Source: Rhodobacter flavimaris (GTDB lineage Bacteria > Pseudomonadota > Alphaproteobacteria > Rhodobacterales > Rhodobacteraceae). From it: 64,000 bases of DNA. Location: positions 1 through 64,000 of the forward strand of contig NZ_JAJUOS010000013.1 in assembly GCF_021378075.1 (NCBI RefSeq), written 5' to 3'. This document shows positions 58,780 through 64,000 of the stretch, one piece after another (position 1 is the stretch's first letter; each line of letters opens with the position of its first letter). Below the pieces are notes generated by a model. That model was not told the origin of the DNA. It ran no database searches and was given only the letters and a program-made list of their open reading frames with translations. Position numbers and translations under genes: made by a program.

Positions 58780-59172
58780 TCAGGCGCTCCGCTGCGCTTC
58801 GGCGCGCGTCACGATCTCTTCGAGCATCGAGAGAACATCGCCATTGGCAAAGGGCTTGGCCAGGAACGCCGTCGCGCCCGCCCGCGCCGCAGCATCGCGG
58901 TCGCGCCCCTGCCCGCGGGCGCTGAGCATCAGCACGGGCAGCTTGGCCAGCGTCGCGTCGCCCCGCAGACTGGTCAGGATTTCAAGCCCAGAACTTCCCG
59001 GCAGCATCAGATCTAGGATCACCGCATCGGGCCTTTCGCTGCCGATACGGGCATAAGCCTGCGCCCCGTCCGCTTCGAGCGAGACCTTCCAGCCTGCGCG
59101 TGTCAGGATGAATCGGATCGCCTCGGCGATATGCGGCTCGTCCTCGACCAGAAGCACATGCTTTCCAGACAT
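58780..59172 (-). CDS. Single-domain response regulator
   Basis: 130 residues from ATG 59172, preceded by GAGGAGG. A receiver domain only: acidic pair Glu10-Asp11, phospho-acceptor Asp54 (VILDLMLPG), Ser84 in LMLSARG and Lys106 in LAKPF. No output domain, so it must act through protein contact or a phosphorelay. First gene of the receiver-membrane protein-kinase operon. Confidence 0.92.
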   Translation of the reverse strand: MSGKHVLLVEDEPHIAEAIRFILTRAGWKVSLEADGAQAYARIGSERPDAVILDLMLPGSSGLEILTSLRGDATLAKLPVLMLSARGQGRDRDAAARAGATAFLAKPFANGDVLSMLEEIVTRAEAQRSA

Positions 59173-59238
59173 CGGCGCTTCCTCCTCTTCCCCCGATCCG
59201 ACTATTGCGGGCCGCGTGTAAACTGTCAAACCCCGCTC

Positions 59239-60561
59239 TCAGGCCTCGGACAGGATCGAGGGCTCGCGCCGCCCCGCGCATTCCCCGCGCGGACAGATCC
59301 GGCAGGACGAACCGATGGCCCGCTCGCCCGGCGTGCGCTCGGGCGGGGGCGGCAGGATCAGCATCATCGCCTCCATCAGCACCGGGCCGTCGAAACCGCC
59401 GGGCTGGCTCGGCTGGCAGATCGCGTAGGTCAGGAAGCGTTCCGGCAACCGCCCGGCCATATCGACGACCGCACGGATCGGCTGCATCGGGCGGGCAAGC
59501 GCCTCGTACAGAGGCCAGAGCGGGCAGGCCGCACCGAAGCGCGGCAGGGCAAACCCCGGCACGCCGCGCCGGAAGGTCAGCGCCCCCGAGCCGTCGCAGA
59601 TCACCAGCCCCACCGGTTGCGCGCCCGCACCCACGGGCAGAGTCGCGAGACGCCGGAAAACTGCACCCAGAGGCGCGCCGAAGCGTTGCGCGAGCAACGC
59701 CGGGTCCATGCCCAGTTCGGCCACGGCCGCGCGGAACGGTTCGAGCGGCAGGGCCCTAGCATCGGCCTGCGCGCGCTCGATATGCGCAATCGCGAGCTTG
59801 CGCGCCGCGCTCGAGGCAAGCTCGGCCACGCCCGTGATCAACGCCTCGGGGGGCGGCGGGGTGGCCTCCTCCAATTCCTCAAGATGCCAGTTGCGTGCCG
59901 ACAACCAGGCCTCGACCTGCTCCAGTGGCGAGCTGAGGCCCGTTTCGGCCTCCTCCAGATCGTCAAGATAACCCACCAGCGCCTCGGCGGTCTCGGACAG
60001 ACGCAGGCTTTCCTCCTGGATCGTGCGCAGGAAGCGCGCCCGCCAGATGGGTTCGATATCGTCGGTCTCTACCAGGATCGCCGCGGTCGAGCGCAGCGAG
60101 GTCACCGCCGAGAGTACCTCGTGTAGCGAGGCCAGCAGGAACGGGTCCTGCGCCATCCGTTCCGAGTAGCTTTCGACCACGCGTTCCAGCGCGTTCACCC
60201 GCGCCTGACGCCCGGCAAGAATCGCGGCCCAGCCGGGAAAGCGGCCAACGAATTCCTCGATCCGCTCCAGTTCCGGCAGGCCCGCGACCTGCGCGCCCCC
60301 CTCGGTCTCTGCCCCGGCCACAGCCTCGCGCAACCCGTCAAACAGCGCACCCTCGGCGCCTTCGGACAGGGCGACCGGATCGACCGCCATCGCACCAGCG
60401 ATCTGGCCCAGCAGCTCGTCACCGACACGGCGACGGTTGTGCTCGATCAGGTTGAGATAGGCCGGAGATATCCCCACCGAGCGCGCAAGATCGGCCTGCT
60501 TCATGCGCAGCGCGGTGCGCCGCTCGCGGATGCGGGTTCCGGTCAGGGCCGAACGGGCCAT
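59239..60561 (-). CDS. Short-chain acyl-CoA-sensing XRE regulator (ScfR/PccR/RamB family)
   Basis: 440 residues. The N-terminal XRE HTH is at about 8-62 (IRERRTALRMKQADLARSVG, SPAYLNLIEHNRRR), and a long effector region follows. The closing GSSCRICPRGECAGRREPSI has the four-residue Cys pattern typical of the family. Relatives control propionyl-CoA carboxylase (PccR) or glyoxylate-cycle genes (RamB), sensing short-chain acyl-CoA. The upstream TTTTCAAA-N4-TTTACAAA suggests autoregulation. It lies 66 bases upstream of the receiver gene, so it may be linked to its operon. Confidence 0.9.
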   Translation of the reverse strand: MARSALTGTRIRERRTALRMKQADLARSVGISPAYLNLIEHNRRRVGDELLGQIAGAMAVDPVALSEGAEGALFDGLREAVAGAETEGGAQVAGLPELERIEEFVGRFPGWAAILAGRQARVNALERVVESYSERMAQDPFLLASLHEVLSAVTSLRSTAAILVETDDIEPIWRARFLRTIQEESLRLSETAEALVGYLDDLEEAETGLSSPLEQVEAWLSARNWHLEELEEATPPPPEALITGVAELASSAARKLAIAHIERAQADARALPLEPFRAAVAELGMDPALLAQRFGAPLGAVFRRLATLPVGAGAQPVGLVICDGSGALTFRRGVPGFALPRFGAACPLWPLYEALARPMQPIRAVVDMAGRLPERFLTYAICQPSQPGGFDGPVLMEAMMLILPPPPERTPGERAIGSSCRICPRGECAGRREPSILSEA

Positions 60562-60608
60562 GGGCTGCTCCTTGCTGGTTCACACCAGATTTACAGCCAA
60601 TTACCCGC

Positions 60609-60628
60609 TTTTCAAACCGATTTACAAA
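60609..60628. promoter_or_regulatory. Direct repeat TTTTCAAA-N4-TTTACAAA, candidate acyl-regulator site
   Basis: Two 8-bp copies (60609-60616 and 60621-60628), four bases apart, lie 48 bases upstream of the ScfR-type gene start. The spacing and sequence match the TTTGCAAA-N4-TTTGCAAA site described for PccR, with G replaced by T or A. A third partial copy (GATTTACA) lies at about 60589-60596. Confidence 0.6.
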
Positions 60629-60667
60629 AGCCTGCGGGCGACACCCAAGGCACCGCCCGCCGCGTCT

Positions 60668-60814
60668 TTACACACAGCTCGGAACCGCGGTCACCACTTG
60701 CGAGATATCGGCAACCCCCGGCTCGCACTCGCCGATGTCTTCCTCGATCTGCGCACAGCCAGCTATCACCGCAGCAGCCATGAGCAGCGCAACGATCGTC
60801 TTCTTTCCAAGCAT
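60668..60814 (-). CDS. 48-residue lipoprotein
   Basis: ATG at 60814 is preceded by GAGGAGG at six bases, a very strong site. The product begins MLGKKTIVALLMAAAVIAGC, a lipoprotein signal with lipobox VIAGC and mature Cys20. Only 29 mature residues follow, acidic at first, with cysteines at 30 and 47 that could pair in the periplasm. Resembles entericidin-like or other small lipoproteins by layout only. It lies on the same strand as the acyl regulator, upstream of it. Confidence 0.7.
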   Translation of the reverse strand: MLGKKTIVALLMAAAVIAGCAQIEEDIGECEPGVADISQVVTAVPSCV

Positions 60815-60956
60815 GATTCACCTCCTCTAGCTTGCCACCTCAACTGAACTATGCAGTCTAGTTTCAGGGCAAGCCCTGATCTGCATCAAGTGCCGCAAGG
60901 TCACCGGGTAAAAATCCCTGACACAGGGGGCGGAATTCGCTAAGCTGCAACGCAGC

Positions 60957-62054
60957 ATGATGGAAGCCGAGATCAAGACCCTGCTTTCGCGGGTGACCCT
61001 CTGGATGCCGGACTGGGCCGCAACCGTTATGATCCTGGTCGCTGCGGCCGGGGCGGCAGTTTTCGCCTGGCGGATCGTAGCGAACCTGCTCAACCGGATC
61101 GTGACATCGCGTGAGTTGTTCTGGCGCTCACTCGTGGCGCGCGGAGCGCGACCCCTGCGGCTTGCCCTTGTCATCGCGGCGCTTGCCTTCGGGGTCGGCG
61201 TCTCGCCTCTCCCGGCGGCATGGGCCGACACGCTGCATCACTTGCTGCTGGTCGGCATTATCCTGTGTATCGCCTGGATCGCCGACACCGCGCTTTACAT
61301 CTGGACCACGATCCACCTGAGACGCTTCAAGCTGGATGCCGAGGATAACCTGCTGGCGCGCAAGCATGTCACGCAATCGCGCATCCTGCTGCGGACCGCC
61401 CGGATCATGATCTTCCTGGTGGCCCTGGGCGCCGCGATGATGACCTTCGACGCCGTGCGCCAGTATGGCGTGTCCATCCTGGCGGCGGGCGGGGCTGCGG
61501 GTCTTGTGGTGGGCCTTGCGCTGCAACCGGTACTCAAGAACCTTTTCGCGGGTATCCAGCTTGCGGTCACCCAGCCGATCCGCATCGACGACGCGCTGAT
61601 CGTCGAAGGGGAATGGGGCAACGTCGAAGAGATCACCTCGACCTATGTCGTGATCCGCCTGTGGGACTGGCGCCGACTGATCGTGCCGCTAAGCTATTTC
61701 ATCGAGCAGCCCTTCCAGAACTGGACCCGTGAAAGCGCCGAGTTGATTGGCACCGTCATGCTCTATCTCGATCACTCCGCCCCGATCGAGCGCATCCGGC
61801 AGCGCGGCCACGAGATCGCCGAGGCCTCTGCCCTGTGGGATGGCAAGGTCTACGCCCTGCAGGTCACCGACTTTCGCGAGCGCGAGATGGAGGTGCGCGT
61901 GCTCGTATCGGCCCGCACCGCCCCGCGCGCCTTCGATCTGCGCTGCGAGATGCGCGAAAAGCTGATTGCGTGGTTGCAGCAAGAGATCCCCTCGGCCCTG
62001 CCCCGCACGCGCGCCGATCTCAGTCCAGCGTCCGGAAATGCGCGCCATAGGTGA
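60957..62054 (+). CDS. MscS-family mechanosensitive ion channel
   Basis: 365 residues. Four to five membrane segments; the pore-lining helix is SILAAGGAAGLVVGLALQPVLKN, followed by FAGIQLAVTQPIRIDDALIVEG, the MscS signature. The beta domain and the C-terminal alpha/beta domain follow. The start is ATG at 60957 or 60960, with no clear binding site. It overlaps the convergent gene at 62020-62445 by 35 bases. Confidence 0.93.
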   Translation: MMEAEIKTLLSRVTLWMPDWAATVMILVAAAGAAVFAWRIVANLLNRIVTSRELFWRSLVARGARPLRLALVIAALAFGVGVSPLPAAWADTLHHLLLVGIILCIAWIADTALYIWTTIHLRRFKLDAEDNLLARKHVTQSRILLRTARIMIFLVALGAAMMTFDAVRQYGVSILAAGGAAGLVVGLALQPVLKNLFAGIQLAVTQPIRIDDALIVEGEWGNVEEITSTYVVIRLWDWRRLIVPLSYFIEQPFQNWTRESAELIGTVMLYLDHSAPIERIRQRGHEIAEASALWDGKVYALQVTDFREREMEVRVLVSARTAPRAFDLRCEMREKLIAWLQQEIPSALPRTRADLSPASGNARHR

Positions 62055-62445
62055 TGGCGCGGCGCACGCAGGCCTCCATCGCATCCAGCAGCCAGACCCG
62101 ATCACCCTGCCCCAAGTCGCGCGCCATCGCGGCCTGCCCTGCGGCAATGGGCGGCGCCATGTCCGAGGTATAGCCGCGCAGTCGCGCTATCCAGAAATCC
62201 TGCGCCTCGGCGATTGGGCCGCCAACGGGCACCCCACCCCCACCCACGGCCTGCGCGACGGCCAGGCAATAGCCTGCCTCGACCGGTTGCGTGGGCGTGT
62301 CGAACAGATAGCCGGCCGGGGCGGCGAACTGGCTTTTCCAGACCAGCCAGAACAGCCCTGCCACCACCGCCACCAGAAGAGTTCCGCCCCCCAGAACCAG
62401 GGATCGGGGCAGCCGATCCTCGGCATATCGCTTCACGTCCTGCAT
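62020..62445 (-). CDS. Hypothetical single-pass membrane protein
   Basis: 141 residues from ATG 62445, preceded by GGGGAGG. One membrane segment (about 19-38) and a periplasmic domain with two cysteines (GYCLAVAQAV, AMEACVRRAI) that could pair. It ends 35 bases inside the 3' end of the MscS gene on the other strand. Family not recognised. Confidence 0.65.
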   Translation of the reverse strand: MQDVKRYAEDRLPRSLVLGGGTLLVAVVAGLFWLVWKSQFAAPAGYLFDTPTQPVEAGYCLAVAQAVGGGGVPVGGPIAEAQDFWIARLRGYTSDMAPPIAAGQAAMARDLGQGDRVWLLDAMEACVRRAITYGAHFRTLD

Positions 62446-62506
62446 CAACGCCTCCCCGTGCTTTGTCATAGCGAAACACAAACGGGTTAACGGGCGCTGA
62501 AACGCA

Positions 62507-62533
62507 AAAGGCGCGCCGCAGGGGCGCGCCTTT
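62507..62533 (-). terminator. Intrinsic terminator of the THI5-like importer operon
   Basis: AAAGGCGCGCC at 62507-62517 pairs with 62523-62533 (11 bp, five-base loop), 18 bases after the binding-protein stop on the minus strand, with a short T-run. Confidence 0.85.
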
Positions 62534-62551
62534 CGGGATCTGTGCGAGGCC

Positions 62552-63532
62552 TTACTTCAGGGCTTCGTCGGTGATGTCCAGCGTATAGGCGCCGGTCGGT
62601 GCGGCCGAAATCACCGGGTCCGAGCCGCCGCCGAGCAGGATCTTCACCGTGCGCTCATAGTCAGCCGGGTCCAGCGCGCCGTTCGAGCCAGCGGTCAGCT
62701 TGGCGATCTCGCCCATCATACGCTTCTGGTGGGCCTCGGTCTGGGCACCGGATTCGTCGTTGTCCAGAACGATGCCAGCGGCTTCATCCGGGTTCTCCTC
62801 GGCGTATTTCCAGCCCTTCATCGAGGCGCGCACGAACTTGACCATCTTTTCCTTGAAGGCCGGGTCGGCGAGGTTCGATTCGAGCACATACAGGCCGTCT
62901 TCCAGCGTCGCCACGCCCTCGTCCTCATACTTGAAGGTCACCAGATCCTCGGGGGCGAGCCCCGCGTCGATCACCTGCCAGTATTCGTTGTAGGTCATGG
63001 TCGAGATACAGGCGGCCTGCTTTTGCAGCAGCGGATCGACGTTGAAGCCCTGCTTGAGGACAGTCACGCCGCCTTCCGAGCCATCGGTCGGAATGCCAAG
63101 CGTCGCCATCCAGCTCAGGAAAGGGTATTCGTTGCCGCCGAACCAGACGCCAAGGGTCTTGCCCTTGAAGTCCTCGGGGCCGGCGATCCCGGTTTCCTTG
63201 AGGCAGGTCAGCATCATGCCCGAGGACTTGAACGGCTGGGCGATGTTCACCAGCGGCAGGCCCTTTTCACGCGCTGCGAGCGCCGAGGGCATCCAGTCCA
63301 CGGTCACATCGGCGCCGCCGCCAGCCATGACCTGCGTGGGCGAGATATCCGGGCCGCCCGGCATGATCGTGACCTCAAGGCCCTCTTCGTCGTAGAAGCC
63401 CTTTTCCTTGGCGACGTAATAGCCCGCGAACTGCGACTGGGTGACCCATTTCAGTTGCAGCTTGACCTCTTCGGCCGTCGCCGTCCCGGCAGCAAGCGCG
63501 GCCAGCGCCGCACCGATCAGAAATTTCTTCAT
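62552..63532 (-). CDS. ABC transporter substrate-binding protein, THI5/NMT1 family
   Basis: 326 residues from ATG 63532. A Sec signal peptide (MKKFLIGAALAALAAGTATA) is followed by the NMT1/THI5 domain: LQLKWVTQSQFAGYYVAKEK, GKTLGVWFGGNEYPFLSW, and WQVIDAGL. Family members bind pyrimidine thiamine precursors (ThiY), riboflavin or similar small rings; the Tyr-rich pocket fits but does not prove a pyrimidine. The permease gene follows upstream on the same strand. Confidence 0.9.
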   Translation of the reverse strand: MKKFLIGAALAALAAGTATAEEVKLQLKWVTQSQFAGYYVAKEKGFYDEEGLEVTIMPGGPDISPTQVMAGGGADVTVDWMPSALAAREKGLPLVNIAQPFKSSGMMLTCLKETGIAGPEDFKGKTLGVWFGGNEYPFLSWMATLGIPTDGSEGGVTVLKQGFNVDPLLQKQAACISTMTYNEYWQVIDAGLAPEDLVTFKYEDEGVATLEDGLYVLESNLADPAFKEKMVKFVRASMKGWKYAEENPDEAAGIVLDNDESGAQTEAHQKRMMGEIAKLTAGSNGALDPADYERTVKILLGGGSDPVISAAPTGAYTLDITDEALK

Positions 63533-63578
63533 CACTTTCTCCACTGTTGAACCCGGATATTTTTCCGGTGTTGAAAAC

Positions 63579-64000
63579 TCAGCGCCTGCGTTGCGAGGGG
63601 TGCCAGAAGGTCACCGCCTTTTCGATCAGCGCCATCAGTCCGAAGAAGCCCGAACCGGCGAGGGCCGCCACCGCAATCTCGGACCAGACGAGCGGCATAT
63701 CAAGCTGCCCGACCGCCGTCGAAATGCGAAAGCCCATGCCGCGCGTCGGGCTGCCGAAAAATTCGGCAACGATCGCCCCGATCAGCGCCAGGGTCGTGGC
63801 GATCTTGAGCCCATTGAACAGGAAGGGCATCGCCGCGGGAAGGCGCAACTTGGCCAGTGTCTGGCTGTAGCTGGCCGAATAGGTAGCCATCAGGTCACGC
63901 TGCAAACGGTCGGTCGCTGCCAGCCCCGCCACCATGTTCACCAGCACCGGGAAGAAGACCATCATCACCACCACCGCCGCCTTCGACTGCCAGTCGAAGC
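63579..64000 (-). CDS. ABC transporter permease (SsuC/ThiX type), truncated by the window
   Basis: The C-terminal 140 residues are visible; the 5' end lies beyond base 64000. In-frame codons before the internal ATG at 63974 read FDWQSKAAVV, so the protein continues upstream. Membrane segments include VFFPVLVNMVAGLAATD and ALIGAIVAEFFGSPTRGMGF, and the EAA loop is YSASYSQTLAKLRLPAAMPF. It is the partner of the binding protein at 62552, with a 46-base gap. Confidence 0.9.
   Translation of the reverse strand, partial: FDWQSKAAVVVMMVFFPVLVNMVAGLAATDRLQRDLMATYSASYSQTLAKLRLPAAMPFLFNGLKIATTLALIGAIVAEFFGSPTRGMGFRISTAVGQLDMPLVWSEIAVAALAGSGFFGLMALIEKAVTFWHPSQRRR

Overview
The window looks like a piece of chromosome from a GC-rich alphaproteobacterium, most likely a marine-type member of the Rhodobacteraceae (Roseobacter/Paracoccus relatives). 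The evidence is the gene families: a GapR-type DUF2312 protein, DUF3422, a proton-translocating pntAB pair, a ScfR/PccR-type short-chain acyl regulator, a symporter-histidine kinase, many amine and peptide ABC transporters, and tRNAs with encoded CCA. No rRNA, CRISPR array, complete prophage or complete insertion sequence was seen.

Layout. (1) 1-3.4 kb is clearly more AT-rich than the rest and holds short unassigned genes: a protein ending in a polymerase-like motif, its translationally coupled partner, a zinc-ribbon protein and a membrane protein. This is accessory DNA. (2) 3.4-18.1 kb is core housekeeping: sugar dehydrogenase, RidA, SufE, RNase D, purM-purN, a CAT-anticodon tRNA, DUF924, DUF3422, pntA-pntB, moaA and a universal stress protein. 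(3) 18.1-28 kb pairs a minus-strand operon (acetylornithine deacetylase-like peptidase, D-amino-acid-oxidase-like flavoprotein, amidohydrolase) with a divergent dipeptide-type ABC importer, which suggests uptake and breakdown of peptides or N-acylated amino acids. (4) 28-32.3 kb encodes a MacB-like ABC exporter with its HlyD-type adaptor.

(5) 32.3-47.7 kb is a block for a small amine or amino-acid-like substrate. It contains a methyltransferase, a DHDPS-family lyase, an aldehyde dehydrogenase, an amine-oxidase-type flavoprotein, a GcvA-like LysR regulator, a quaternary-ammonium-type ABC importer with two permeases, a GlxA/GbdR-type AraC regulator, a dimethylglycine-dehydrogenase-like enzyme and a divergent XRE-cupin regulator. 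Two promoters in this block share the motif CTAATGCC, and the last intergenic region carries a long palindrome. The exact substrate cannot be read from sequence; this is the best candidate here for an undescribed pathway. A tRNA-Thr gene lies at its right edge.

(6) 48-64 kb holds an orphan iron-type permease, GapR, a FadJ-like protein that has lost catalytic motifs, a DksA-like protein, a YeeE/YedE pair, a FliM-like protein, and a signalling group made of symporter-histidine kinase, small membrane protein, single-domain receiver and ScfR-type regulator. It also has a 48-residue lipoprotein, an MscS channel, and the start of a THI5-like ABC importer cut off by the window end.

Start codons were chosen mostly by Shine-Dalgarno spacing, by family start positions and by ATGA-type overlaps. 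Functions are family-level readings made without database searches.
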